24,837 bases of DNA from Methanoregula sp. (lineage in GTDB: Archaea; Halobacteriota; Methanomicrobia; Methanomicrobiales; Methanospirillaceae): the NCBI GenBank assembly GCA_022710665.1, contig JAKLGN010000004.1, forward strand, positions 1 through 24,837. The letters run 5' to 3'. The notes under the pieces are model-generated. The model was given only the letters and a program-made list of their open reading frames with translations. It did not search any database and was not told where the DNA came from. The translations under genes were made by a program, and so were the position numbers. Below, piece by piece: positions 1 to 6,748 of the stretch; position 1 is the first letter of the stretch, and each line of letters opens with the position of its first letter.

Positions 1-1
1 C

Positions 2-481
2 GTGGACACGCTCATCAACCGCGACCTTCTCGGGCAGGTCAAGGCAATGGCGGATGCGGTTATCCGCCCGGTCCTTATCATCGAGGGTGGCGATCTCTAT
101 ACCCAGAGAAACATCCACCAGAACGCGATACGGGGCGTGCTTGCAGCTCTGACTGTTGACATGGGGGTCTCGGTCCTCTTCACCCGCGATGAGCAGGACA
201 CGGCGCAGATGCTCATGGTGATAGCGAAACGCGAGGAGGGGGAACGGGGGGAGCGGAAAGTGCACCCGCACAAGACCCACCGTTCAATCAAGGAGGAGCA
301 GGAGTATATCGTGTCGGCATTCCCGGAGATCGGGATGAAGAACGCCCGGCTGCTGCTTGCTCACTTTGGTTCAATTCAGGGAATTGTGAACGCTTCTCTC
401 GAAGAACTTGTTGCGGTGAAGGGGATTGGGGAGAAGACCGGGCAGCGGGTGTTTGAGCTGTGCCTGGCGAAGTACGGGTAA
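2..481 (+). CDS. hef: Hef-type ERCC4 nuclease, C-terminal part (5' end outside window)
   Basis: The open frame is already running at the window edge, so this is the C-terminal ~159 residues of a longer protein. The first ~70 residues match the second half of an XPF/ERCC4 nuclease domain (LINRDLLGQ, then RPVLIIEGGDLY, then the helix and strand around LTVDMGVSVLFTRDEQDTA). A charged linker follows, and residues ~105-155 form a tandem helix-hairpin-helix (FPEIGMKNARLLLAHFGS, then VKGIGEKTGQ). This order is that of archaeal Hef, a helicase-nuclease that cleaves stalled forks and flap or branched DNA as a dimer. The catalytic GDxnERKxxxD motif would lie upstream, so neither it nor the helicase part can be confirmed. 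A stand-alone XPF nuclease without helicase is the alternative. It converges on the gene ending at 936. Confidence 0.85.
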   Translation: MDTLINRDLLGQVKAMADAVIRPVLIIEGGDLYTQRNIHQNAIRGVLAALTVDMGVSVLFTRDEQDTAQMLMVIAKREEGERGERKVHPHKTHRSIKEEQEYIVSAFPEIGMKNARLLLAHFGSIQGIVNASLEELVAVKGIGEKTGQRVFELCLAKYG

Positions 482-535
482 TCGGGATCTATTCTTTGGA
501 TATCATTGATGGGGGGTGATGCCCCCATACCCCCC

Positions 536-652
536 TTGCGATGCTTGCCGCCGCCTCGAAGGGCACCCCGCGGCGGCCTCAATTACCGGTTTTCCCGGAC
601 CTGCTCTTGCCCCGCCGTGCCCCGCGAGAGGCCCTGAGGCGGGGAGGGCTCA
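536..652 (-). repeat. Bipartite palindromic dispersed repeat, copy 1 (inverted)
   Basis: Read on the minus strand, this has a GC-rich block (CTCCCCGCCTCAGGGCCTCT, then CGCGGGGCACGGCGGGGCA), a ~30-nt variable middle, then a hairpin block (GCCGCCGCGGGGTGCCCTTC, then GAGGCGGCGGC) ending in ATCGCAA. The same two blocks in the same order occur at 6344-6467 on the plus strand. It lies in the gap between convergent hef and the CARF gene. It looks like an extragenic palindromic repeat family; no coding role is seen. Confidence 0.75.
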
Positions 653-684
653 TAGTTTCCGTGAATCACAAACCAACTTGATCA

Positions 685-760
685 TTTTTCAATCGCACAT
701 CGATCTCCGGAAAAAAATTTTCAATCGACCCCTCACCCCCCGCTCGCATTTTTTCAATCG
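685..760. repeat. Three TTTTCAATCG motifs with 32-33 nt period
   Basis: TTTTCAATCG ends at 695, 727 and 760, giving steps of 32 and 33 nt (about three helical turns). On the minus strand the motif reads CGATTGAAAA, which resembles the 3' handle of many archaeal CRISPR repeats (ATTGAAA). Only ~10 bp are conserved between copies, so this is not a normal CRISPR array. Function unknown; possibly a protein-binding array or a decayed repeat. Confidence 0.5.
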
Positions 761-809
761 CGATCCGATCGATCAACCGGAATGCTCACGATGGAGAAAG
801 GAAAAAGTA

Positions 810-876
810 GTAAAGTACGCTCTTAGTGAGTCAAGTACTTACCCGGCAATCAAGAAGGTACTTTACACTTTTTTTT
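810..876 (+). terminator. AAGTAC inverted-repeat cluster followed by a T8 run
   Basis: GTAAAGTAC (810-818) and GTACTTTAC (858-866) are perfect inverted repeats, with the palindrome AAGTACTT (833-840) between them, followed by eight T residues (869-876). As RNA this could fold and end at the T run, serving hef readthrough. Alternatively the three AAGTAC cores are operator sites. No nearby gene start explains an operator here. Confidence 0.35.
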
Positions 877-935
877 CCCGATTGATCCATGAAAGGCAGG
901 GGGTCCCGGAAAAATTAACAGAGTCCGGACAAGGA

Positions 936-1784
936 TCACGCCCCGTCCAGCATCTGATTCACAATAGAATTCACGGCCGGGTCAGCAAAGAACCGGAACG
1001 CCATCTCCCCGTCTGCCGTTATCCGGTACGCCGTCTCCCTCCCGCTCCTCCGGCCCGGTGCCTCTTCGGCAAGGCCGGCACCGGTGAGCACCTTCAGGAA
1101 CCACGAGAACGTTGCCTGCGACAGGTCGTTCGCCGGTTTCCTCCCGCGTTTATAGTGTGCAACAGGGGCGCCCTCCACCGGTTTTTGGGCCCGCTGGCGG
1201 ATGTAGTACGGCCAGACCTGGCTGTACAGGTACTGCCGGGGGATGTACGGGACGTCTGTCAGGACGGTGGAAGTCGGGCGATTCCGCAGGAGCACCGCGA
1301 GGATCGTCTGGTAGTTCACGTTCGCAAGCATTGCCTGGACATCCCGGTCCGGCACCGGGACCTGCTGCGGTTTCTTCCCGTCGAACGAGCTCCAGACTTC
1401 ACCATTGATCCACGGGGCAAGCGCGAAGAGCGCCATACAGAGATCCCTTGACCCGCCCGAGAGATCGAACGTGATGCGGGCCCTTTTATTCTCGCGCCGG
1501 ATCTTCGTCAGTACCGTGCGGGCAGATGGCAATACCGGGGGAAATACCGTCTCGCGGGCGAACGGGATTTCAAGCGAAGCGGAGATCTCCTTCACCGATT
1601 CAACGGCATGGCGGACCTTTGCCCGTTCTTTCTCGATCGGCAGGTTCTGCGATATGCCGTACGTTTCGCTCCCGGCGACCACGTACACGCGGGTGATGCC
1701 CGGGAGCATGCGGAGGATCGCCGGGAAGGCCGTGTGGATCTTTTCTCCCGCACTGATGATATGGACATGGCTGCCCGGTTGCAT
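936..1784 (-). CDS. Orphan CARF-domain protein with C-terminal winged HTH
   Basis: A 282-aa protein with an N-terminal Rossmann-like CARF domain: first strand HVHIISAGEKIHTAF (residues ~6-20), second strand TRVYVVAGSETY (31-42), and the ligand-loop signature TFDLSGGSRDL (105-115). The C-terminal ~120 residues look like a winged helix (SQATFSWFLKVLTGAGLAEE, then a basic wing RRSGRETAYRITADGE). The family is known from CRISPR-linked regulators such as Csa3, which sense cyclic oligoadenylates, and from archaeal CARF-HTH proteins outside CRISPR loci (DUF6293-like). No cas gene or CRISPR array is in this window, so the ligand and target genes are unknown. The start at 1784 is supported by a TATA box ~26 nt upstream, implying a leaderless mRNA. 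It probably acts as a ligand-responsive DNA-binding regulator; the DNA target is not predicted. Confidence 0.7.
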   Translation of the reverse strand: MQPGSHVHIISAGEKIHTAFPAILRMLPGITRVYVVAGSETYGISQNLPIEKERAKVRHAVESVKEISASLEIPFARETVFPPVLPSARTVLTKIRRENKRARITFDLSGGSRDLCMALFALAPWINGEVWSSFDGKKPQQVPVPDRDVQAMLANVNYQTILAVLLRNRPTSTVLTDVPYIPRQYLYSQVWPYYIRQRAQKPVEGAPVAHYKRGRKPANDLSQATFSWFLKVLTGAGLAEEAPGRRSGRETAYRITADGEMAFRFFADPAVNSIVNQMLDGA

Positions 1785-1805
1785 GGATCAGGGTCGAATG
1801 TCCGG

Positions 1806-1815
1806 GTTAAATACT
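1806..1815 (-). promoter_or_regulatory. TATA box of the CARF-HTH gene
   Basis: On the minus strand the sequence reads AGTATTTAAC, centred ~26 nt before the ATG at 1784. No Shine-Dalgarno sequence is visible, so transcription probably starts at or next to the start codon. Confidence 0.55.
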
Positions 1816-1855
1816 TGCAGGTCAATAAAAAAAAGTGGCTGGCGAAGCGGTCGCT

Positions 1856-2299
1856 TCACAATTTGCACAAAATCTCGAGCGCCTCGGTCCCTTCCTTCAC
1901 TGCATTCATCAGCAGGATGACATTCTCGGGGTCCTTCTCATTCTGGATCCGCTCGCACAGGGAATGGATGGTGAATGCCAGCTCCTCGGCAAGACCTCCA
2001 TCGCCATCGCCGCAGGTGCAGGAATCCTCGTCATGGTCTTCCCCGCAGGAACAGGCATGCCCGTCATCATGGATGAGGGTCGCGGCCCCTGCCTCCGCAG
2101 CCGCGGGTGCAGCCGGTTTTTTTCCACCAAGTACATTCTTCGCATCTTTCGCGGGTTCATTCTCTGCACAGACGACACAGAGTGTCTTTCCTTTGACTTC
2201 AAATAAGGGGCAGCCACAGGTCTTGCAGGCCTTTTCAAGCATTTTTCCTCCTTTCAGGAGGTATTCAGCCATGATTTCGTCTTCTTTGCGCGCTGGCAT
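1856..2299 (-). CDS. UPF0148 / SSSCA1-family zinc-ribbon protein with Cys-Asp-His-rich linker
   Basis: A 147-aa protein. The N-terminus (MAEYLLKGGKMLEKACKTCG) and paired cysteines C25-x2-C28 and C41-x2-C44 define the UPF0148 (SSSCA1/ZNRD2-like) zinc ribbon, a family of unknown function conserved in archaea. After an Ala-rich spacer comes a striking stretch at residues ~77-102 rich in His, Asp and Cys, with two Cys-X-Cys pairs (CSC 83-85, CTC 94-96) and three His. A C-terminal helical segment (FTIHSLCERIQNEKDPENV) closes the protein. The acidic Cys/His insert could bind metal; this is inference from composition. GGTGA precedes the chosen start at 2299; M10 (2272) is an alternative. It is divergent from the UPF0147 gene. 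Confidence 0.8.
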   Translation of the reverse strand: MPARKEDEIMAEYLLKGGKMLEKACKTCGCPLFEVKGKTLCVVCAENEPAKDAKNVLGGKKPAAPAAAEAGAATLIHDDGHACSCGEDHDEDSCTCGDGDGGLAEELAFTIHSLCERIQNEKDPENVILLMNAVKEGTEALEILCKL

Positions 2300-2315
2300 C
2301 TGATCACCGTCGGAT

Positions 2316-2335
2316 CGATATTTAACCTATATATG
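2316..2335. promoter_or_regulatory. Overlapping divergent TATA boxes between UPF0148 and UPF0147 genes
   Basis: On the plus strand CCTATATATG (2326-2335) serves the gene at 2379. On the minus strand GGTTAAATATCG (2316-2327), or the same TATATA core, serves the gene at 2299. The two genes share an ~80-nt intergenic region. Confidence 0.55.
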
Positions 2336-2378
2336 TCGGTTCCGCATATTAACTACAGGTACACAGGTAGGTGATACC

Positions 2379-2642
2379 ATGCCCAACCCTGAAAAAACTA
2401 TGGAAAATTGTATCCTGATGCTGCAGCACATTCAGGAGGACAACTCGATACCCAGAAATATCCGGCGCGTGGCTGACGAGACCCGGACGCTGCTTACGAA
2501 CAATTCCAAGGCAATGGGGCTGCGCGCCGCGGAAGCCATCTCCAAGATTGATGAAATTTCCAATGATCCCAACATGCCCATCCACGCACGGACCCGTATC
2601 TGGGAACTCGTATCCCAACTGGAGACCATCCCGCTGGACTGA
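2379..2642 (+). CDS. UPF0147 family protein
   Basis: An 87-aa, probably all-helical protein recognised as UPF0147 from the family's typical run: [20 protein letters not shown], then the [11 protein letters not shown] helix, [18 protein letters not shown] and [12 protein letters not shown]. Length fits the family (about 85-95 aa). Biochemical function is unknown; it is a small, widely conserved archaeal protein, presumably cytoplasmic because no signal or membrane segment is seen. GGTGAT lies 5-10 nt before the ATG, which supports this start. It shares a divergent promoter region with the UPF0148 gene. Confidence 0.85.
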   Translation: MPNPEKTMENCILMLQHIQEDNSIPRNIRRVADETRTLLTNNSKAMGLRAAEAISKIDEISNDPNMPIHARTRIWELVSQLETIPLD

Positions 2643-2739
2643 CGGGATAAAAAAATCCTTCCGCTCTTCCCTCTCTCTTTCTGACAAGGCCCCCTGCCGG
2701 TTCCGGCCCCGGACGGATACGAGGAAATCCGAAGTATTA

Positions 2740-2928
2740 TCAGACTGACAATACGTGTTCCGGAACACCGTTTTTTAAGGAAGTCTGTCCCGCAGACAAG
2801 AGATGGGGGGCACGTGAATCATACCGGGACAGAACCAGTACAGGGCTGTTCAGAAAGGGGAAGAGCGCTTCCGAACGAAGAACCCTGATGGATTCTTCAT
2901 CTTTTTTAAGTATGATGATCTTTTGCAT
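2740..2928 (-). CDS. Possible small hypothetical protein
   Basis: A 62-aa frame starting MQKIIILKKDEESIRVLRSE. The start lies 2 nt after the stop of the small membrane ORF upstream, as if co-transcribed. The N-terminal half has plausible strand-helix composition and a reasonable amino-acid mix; the C-terminal half is less convincing. I recognise no family. It could be a chance ORF in the 2643-2930 gap, which otherwise shows only a polypyrimidine tract just after the UPF0147 gene. Confidence 0.25.
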   Translation of the reverse strand: MQKIIILKKDEESIRVLRSEALFPFLNSPVLVLSRYDSRAPHLLSAGQTSLKNGVPEHVLSV

Positions 2929-2930
2929 TT

Positions 2931-3258
2931 TCAAGCTGTTTTTTTAATCTCGCGGATACTTCTCAGCATCTCTTCCGAGGATGGGGTGCACCGGTAACTG
3001 AGGTTGTTCTCGATCTGCCAGAATCCGCTCTTCTCGTCGTAGTTCCCGATGATATTACAGATAACGATATAGGGGGACCGCCAGGGCAATAACCATGGCA
3101 AGATCATCCCGAAGAGGATGGTGAAGAAGTCCTGGAACAGTTTCGCGTTTGCGGGGATGATACCGAAGTTGAGCACGATCAGCGTCCATGACGTCCCCCC
3201 TTGTATACCGCTGCTTAAAGAGCGAAAGGACGTAGAGCAACCCGTGATTGTCTGTCAT
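2931..3258 (-). pseudogene. Small membrane protein, apparently frameshifted at a G6 run
   Basis: Two frames together make one sensible ~108-aa protein. Frame one starts at ATG 3258 (MTDNHGLLYVLSLFKQRYTR) and loses sense after the six-C run at 3195-3200 (plus strand). Shifting by one base there continues as GTSWTLIVLNFGIIPANAKL, then a hydrophobic segment FFTILFGMILPWLLPW, and ends in a soluble tail (FWQIENNLSYRC, then SSEEMLRSIREIKK) at 2931. Five rather than six G would restore the frame. This may be a sequencing error, a real lesion or, less likely, programmed frameshifting. If the frame is truly broken, a GTG-started 81-aa product (2931-3176) could still be made. Family not recognised. Confidence 0.45.
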
Positions 3259-3344
3259 GGATATGTTTTTTTGGGCAGGGCGTGATATGTTTTCTCTTAA
3301 AAAGAATGCTGGACAAAACAGGAAAAAAACCTGAGCGTGTACCT

Positions 3345-3571
3345 TATTTTTTTGTGGGTATCGTCTCATTTTTACCACCAACCCAAAATCGAAATCATGG
3401 GGTGAAATCTGCCTGAGATAGAGCTCCATGATTTTGATTCAAAAAAGTATTCCAAGCAAACTCGAGACAATGATGACGCTTTCGGGGCTTCGCCCCACCG
3501 CTATGGCGCCCCGGTTGCGATTACATGGTTTGCCCAAATCGACTGCCGGGGATGCAGGAGGAATCATATGC
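3345..3571 (+). repeat. Long dispersed repeat A, copy 1
   Basis: About 225 bp closely matching 8253-8466 in the same orientation. Shared landmarks in order: TTGTGGGTA, ACCACCAACCCAAAATCGAA, TGAAATCTGCCTGAGAT, AAAAAAGTATT, GAGACAATGATGACGCT, GGGCTTCGCCCC, GGCGCCCCGGTTGCGATTAC and AAATCGACTGCCGGGGATGC. This copy has ~9 extra bases (TGGTTTGCC) near 3527-3537. It sits in a gene-free gap before the 3' end of the DUF2115 gene. No transposase or terminal inverted repeat is seen. Confidence 0.85.
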
Positions 3572-3612
3572 CCCCCGCCCCCTTGGGGGCGGTCTGGCGC
3601 GAGGGGGGCGAC
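3572..3612 (+). repeat. GC-rich hairpin module next to repeat A
   Basis: Perfect palindrome GCCCCCTTGGGGGC (3577-3590) followed by GGTCTGGCGCGAGGGGGGCG. The same hairpin-plus-tail arrangement occurs at 22267-22308 (GCCCCCGACGGGGGC, then CTGGCGCAAGGGGGCC), so it is a mobile or recurrent module that can be found apart from repeat A. Confidence 0.6.
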
Positions 3613-3645
3613 ATCCGGCAAAAAATTAGTAGCTGGATTTTGCTC

Positions 3646-4299
3646 CTATACCCTTTTTGCTTCTTCTGTCTGGAGTGCCGGGCAGAAGTTACAGATGGAC
3701 CAGAAGACATCCTTTTCCTTGTCCCGGATAAGGCAGTAAAAATCCCTGCCCCGCTGCTCCACGGTAAATCCCCCGGGAAACGGCATCCCCACCGGGTGCC
3801 CTGGTTCTTCGAGGACAAACATGGTAAAGGCCGCGATCAGGTAATAGAACAGCCGGTTCTTCGGGTTCTGGAAATACGGGTTGCGTTCACTGGTCTCTTC
3901 CCAGACAAAACATCCTTCGGGCAGCATAGTGCAGAACCGGGTAAATGTCTCCCGGTCATGGATCGGGCCGGTCATTCGGTCAAACGCCCCGCTCCGGCCC
4001 ATGGAAAGGAGTTTGTGGTGTTTCCCGAAGATCTGATCCCGGAAATACGGGCAGATTGCCTGGCGGTAGGGCTGGGGGAGTTTCCCGATATCGCTGTTGA
4101 GCCTGCCTCCGATGATCTGGAGATCGAACAGGGAATACGCACTGATTTCCTGTGCAACAATGGTGCCCAGCCCGCCTCTTGTCCGTGCCGACAGCAGCCG
4201 GGTGGCAATATCGCGAATCAGGGCGCCCGAATCGGTTCTGTCGTCACCGGCAGCTGCAGCCGTATCACCTTTTTTACTGTCCCGCATCTGCATCAGCAT
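3646..4299 (-). CDS. DUF2115 (UPF0305) family protein
   Basis: A 217-aa protein of the methanogen-enriched DUF2115 family. Diagnostic segments are AQEISAYSLFDLQIIGGRLN (residues ~48-68), then a Cys-containing CPYFRDQIFGKHH, then FTRFCTMLPEGCFVWEETSE, and a C-terminal NFCPALQTEEAKR. Several conserved cysteines suggest metal or Fe-S binding, but the family has no established function to my knowledge. No signal peptide or membrane helix is seen. The first ~35 residues are polar and variable, so start codons at M3 or M5 are possible. It is divergent from the aquaporin gene and its 3' end faces repeat A. Confidence 0.8.
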   Translation of the reverse strand: MLMQMRDSKKGDTAAAAGDDRTDSGALIRDIATRLLSARTRGGLGTIVAQEISAYSLFDLQIIGGRLNSDIGKLPQPYRQAICPYFRDQIFGKHHKLLSMGRSGAFDRMTGPIHDRETFTRFCTMLPEGCFVWEETSERNPYFQNPKNRLFYYLIAAFTMFVLEEPGHPVGMPFPGGFTVEQRGRDFYCLIRDKEKDVFWSICNFCPALQTEEAKRV

Positions 4300-4377
4300 A
4301 TCTTGACTGATACAAAAAATAGGTATGCGTTCTCCCGATCCGGATGACTGAACCGTTACCGTGGATATCCCGATAGA

Positions 4378-4387
4378 CGTATAAAGG
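4378..4387 (+). promoter_or_regulatory. TATA box of the aquaporin gene
   Basis: ACGTATAAAG lies ~55 nt before the ATG, predicting transcription from about 4409 and a ~30-nt leader that contains the weak ribosome-binding sequence AGGATG. Confidence 0.45.
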
Positions 4388-4438
4388 TCAAGATTAAACG
4401 CATTTTAACGGCTAAAACAGGCCGCAGGATGAAAGAAT

Positions 4439-5137
4439 ATGTCTGATACGAACAAGTACCTTGCAGAACTTATCGGGACCTTTGTCCTGGTGTTTATGGG
4501 TTGCGGAAGTGCCGTCATTGCCGGGGAAAAGGTCGGTTTCCTTGGCATAGCCCTGGCATTTGGTCTGTCTGTTCTTGTTATGGTCTATGCAATCGGCCCC
4601 ATATCCGGGTGCCATATCAATCCGGCCATCACGATTGCCATGCTCATCAACGGGAAGATAAGCGGCAGGGATGCCGGGATATATATTATCTGCCAGTGTA
4701 TCGGCGCGATCATCGCAGCAGGCCTCCTCTTCACTATCATGACCGGTCTCCCGACATACTCTCTTGCTACCAGCGGGCTGGGACAGAACGGGTACGGTGT
4801 CGCATCCCCCGGAGGATTCTCCATGGTATCGGGACTTATCGCAGAAGTCATCCTCACCTTCATCTTCCTCATCGTTATCTTCGGTGCAACAAGCAGGGCT
4901 GCACCCGCGGGATTTGCCGGCATTGCGATCGGTCTCTCCCTTGCGTTGATCCATATTGTCGGAATCCCCATAACCGGCGTATCCGTCAACCCGGCCCGGA
5001 GTATCGGTCCTGCCCTTCTTGTCGGGGGGACAGCGCTCGCCCAGCTCTGGCTCTTCATCATCGCCCCGGTTATCGGTGCAGTGCTGGCTGCCTTTGTGTG
5101 GAAATATCTGCTTGAAGGAGCTGCTTCGCCGGCATAA
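4439..5137 (+). CDS. aqpZ: MIP-family aquaporin, AqpZ-like
   Basis: A 232-aa integral membrane protein with six predicted helices and both half-helix NPA motifs (HINPA, N61; SVNPAR, N184). It resembles bacterial AqpZ more than archaeal AqpM: the opening GTFVLVFMGCGSAV, the extracellular-loop segment SPGGFSMVSGL and His172 before the second NPA all match AqpZ. By motif alignment to E. coli AqpZ, the selectivity filter would be Tyr50 (Phe43 there), His172, Val181 (Thr183) and Arg187, so it keeps the water-type His/Arg pair with two changes. Predicted role: water flux and osmotic adjustment across the cell membrane; CO2 or small-solute passage cannot be excluded. It is followed 67 nt later by a DUF475 membrane protein on the same strand. 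Confidence 0.92.
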   Translation: MSDTNKYLAELIGTFVLVFMGCGSAVIAGEKVGFLGIALAFGLSVLVMVYAIGPISGCHINPAITIAMLINGKISGRDAGIYIICQCIGAIIAAGLLFTIMTGLPTYSLATSGLGQNGYGVASPGGFSMVSGLIAEVILTFIFLIVIFGATSRAAPAGFAGIAIGLSLALIHIVGIPITGVSVNPARSIGPALLVGGTALAQLWLFIIAPVIGAVLAAFVWKYLLEGAASPA

Positions 5138-5204
5138 CCACTCCCCATTTTCAGGAGTGCCCGTAGTGTTTATAGCCGGGAAAATCCCATAAGAATCCTG
5201 ACAC

Positions 5205-6134
5205 ATGGATATTCTCAGCATCATCCTGATTGTCGCCGGTCTCGTTCTCTTTGAGACGATCACGAGCATTGACAATGCTATCATCAATGCCGAAGTCCTC
5301 TCGACCATGGGTGAACGGGCACGACGCTGGTTCCTGGTCTGGGGGCTTATCTTCGCCGTCTTTGCCATCCGCGGGCTGCTACCCTGGCTCATTGTCTGGC
5401 TCTCCTCACCAGGACTCGGGCCGGTCGGCGCCCTGACCGCAACATTTTCGAGCGATCCGCTCGTCATAGCAGCCATCGAGCAGTCAGCTCCGGTGCTCCT
5501 GATCGGAGGCGGCACGTTCCTCGTCTTCCTCTTCATCAACTGGCTGTTTCTGGAGACCAAGAACTACGGCCTGAGGGGGGAACGTTACTTTGCAACGAAG
5601 GGGGTCTGGTTCTTTGCCATTGTCTCAATCCTGCTCGCAGGTATCGTCTGGTTCGCTCTCAAACAGAATCCGATGATGGCTTTTGGCGCCGTAGTCGGAT
5701 CTACGGCGTTTTTTATCGTGCACGGTTTCCGCCAGAATGCCGAGCTGGCCGAGCACCGGATGCTCCATTCTTCCGATATGTCGGATGTCAGCAAGATCTT
5801 CTACCTTGAGGTCATCGATGCTACGTTCTCCATTGACGGCGTGATCGGGGCGTTCGCGTTTACGATGGCAGTCCCGCTCATCCTTATCGGGAACGGTATC
5901 GGCGCGTTCGTTGTGCGGGAACTGACCCTGCGGAATGTCGACAATATCAAGAGATACCGGTACCTGAAAAACGGGGCAATGTATTCCATTTTCTTTCTCG
6001 GCACCATTATGATCCTTGACAGTTTTGGCATTCAGATCCCTTTCTGGGTCTCGCCCCTCATCACGTTCGGGATCGTGGGATTCTTCTTCTACAAATCGGT
6101 GCGGGAAATACCGAAGGTTTCGGGAACCAAATAG
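5205..6134 (+). CDS. DUF475 / TerC-like integral membrane protein
   Basis: A 309-aa polytopic membrane protein with about 8-9 hydrophobic segments. Two acidic motifs typical of the TerC/DUF475 superfamily are present: ETITSIDNAIINAEVL in the first helix region and LEVIDATFSIDGVIGAFAFT in the second half, consistent with an internal duplication. Related TerC and Alx proteins are implicated in metal (Mn, tellurite) handling, and the intramembrane Asp/Asn residues suggest cation transport; the substrate here is inference. A TATA-like TGTTTATAGC about 30 nt before the ATG gives it its own short-leader promoter, so it need not depend on the aquaporin transcript. Confidence 0.85.
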   Translation: MDILSIILIVAGLVLFETITSIDNAIINAEVLSTMGERARRWFLVWGLIFAVFAIRGLLPWLIVWLSSPGLGPVGALTATFSSDPLVIAAIEQSAPVLLIGGGTFLVFLFINWLFLETKNYGLRGERYFATKGVWFFAIVSILLAGIVWFALKQNPMMAFGAVVGSTAFFIVHGFRQNAELAEHRMLHSSDMSDVSKIFYLEVIDATFSIDGVIGAFAFTMAVPLILIGNGIGAFVVRELTLRNVDNIKRYRYLKNGAMYSIFFLGTIMILDSFGIQIPFWVSPLITFGIVGFFFYKSVREIPKVSGTK

Positions 6135-6343
6135 GAAAATACCGGTTGATTTTTTTCCATCGCCTATCCCGTCCCAGGTCAGGTCCGCTTCCCGGTCCTT
6201 GAGGGACGGTTTTTTTGGGAGGGATTCTGGATCTCCAGGACTTTTATTCCATGGCACACCATTTTTTGAGAGGAAAAAGCGGCTCTGTAGAAACGGGCAT
6301 GAACCTATAACGTTCGCTCCGGATCCATGAAAATTGCAGATAC

Positions 6344-6467
6344 GAGGGCTCCCCGCCTCAAGGCCCCTCGCGGGGCACGGCGGGGCAGTTCCCTGTTTTT
6401 TTTGTATGCTCAAGGTTATTGATCCGCCGCGGGGGCGCCCCGTCGGGGGCGGCGGCGTTGATCGCAA
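6344..6467 (+). repeat. Bipartite palindromic dispersed repeat, copy 2
   Basis: Block one is GAGGGCTCCCCGCCTCAAGG, then CCCCTCGCGGGGCACGGCGG. After a T-rich spacer, block two is CCGCCGCGGGGGCGCCCCGT, then CGGGGGCGGCGGC, ending GATCGCAA. It is the same family as 536-652 but in the opposite orientation. It lies in the 614-nt gene-free gap between DUF475 and the convergent aldo/keto reductase. T-rich stretches between the blocks and at 6150-6215 may end DUF475 transcription. Confidence 0.75.
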
Positions 6468-6548
6468 ATAATTGAGAACGTGAAAAATCCCAAAATCACA
6501 TTTGTTCAAAGCAATTTTCATAGGAAAACCTCTTCTTATGGTGTCAGT

Positions 6549-6655
6549 GACCCCCGCTCTCCCCCAGAGGGGGAGGCAGCCCAAGGGGGCAGGCCCCCTT
6601 ATCCCCCCTTACCCGGCCATACTCCACGGGGCGAGCGCCCGTGGCCCTATCGCTC
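6549..6655 (+). repeat. GC-rich dispersed repeat B, copy 1
   Basis: GACCCCCGCTCTCCCCCAGA, then GGGGGAGGCAGC, a second pyrimidine/purine block, then CTCCACGGGGCGAGCG. A degenerate counterpart with the same order occurs at 8090-8250 (GACCCCCTCTCCCCCAAAGG, then CTCCACGGGGCAAGC). A weaker echo (GCCCCCATACCCCCCTTGCG) is at 521-540. Confidence 0.5.
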
Positions 6656-6748
6656 ATCAATATAATTTCTCATAGAGGATTTCTAGAGAGCAGAAAAAGC
6701 AATAAAAAAAAAGATCAGCGCCCTATCCGGACAGGCAACCCCTGCCCG

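Noticed and set aside
685..760. CRISPR array
   Set aside because: Only ~10 bp recur, at a 32-33 nt period; real arrays have repeats of about 25-37 bp with spacers of similar length. Kept only as a motif array.
516..1451. 311-aa plus-strand ORF over the gap and the CARF gene
   Set aside because: It runs through a palindromic repeat and antisense to a gene with clear domain motifs; Pro/Arg-rich low-complexity composition.
3428..3561. Short conserved ORF inside repeat A (frames containing ETMMTL and LRLH in both copies)
   Set aside because: Same-frame similarity follows from DNA similarity; differences include many amino-acid-changing substitutions, the 9-base insert alters the C-terminal part and no ribosome-binding site is consistent between copies.
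3646..4347. Plus-strand 259-aa ORF over the DUF2115 gene
   Set aside because: Antisense to a family-supported gene; no motif and its start lies inside a repeat.
4412..5560. 382-aa minus-strand ORF across the aquaporin and DUF475 genes
   Set aside because: It is antisense to two clear membrane-protein genes, is rich in Arg/Ser/Asp/Gly runs typical of shadow frames and shows no recognisable domain.
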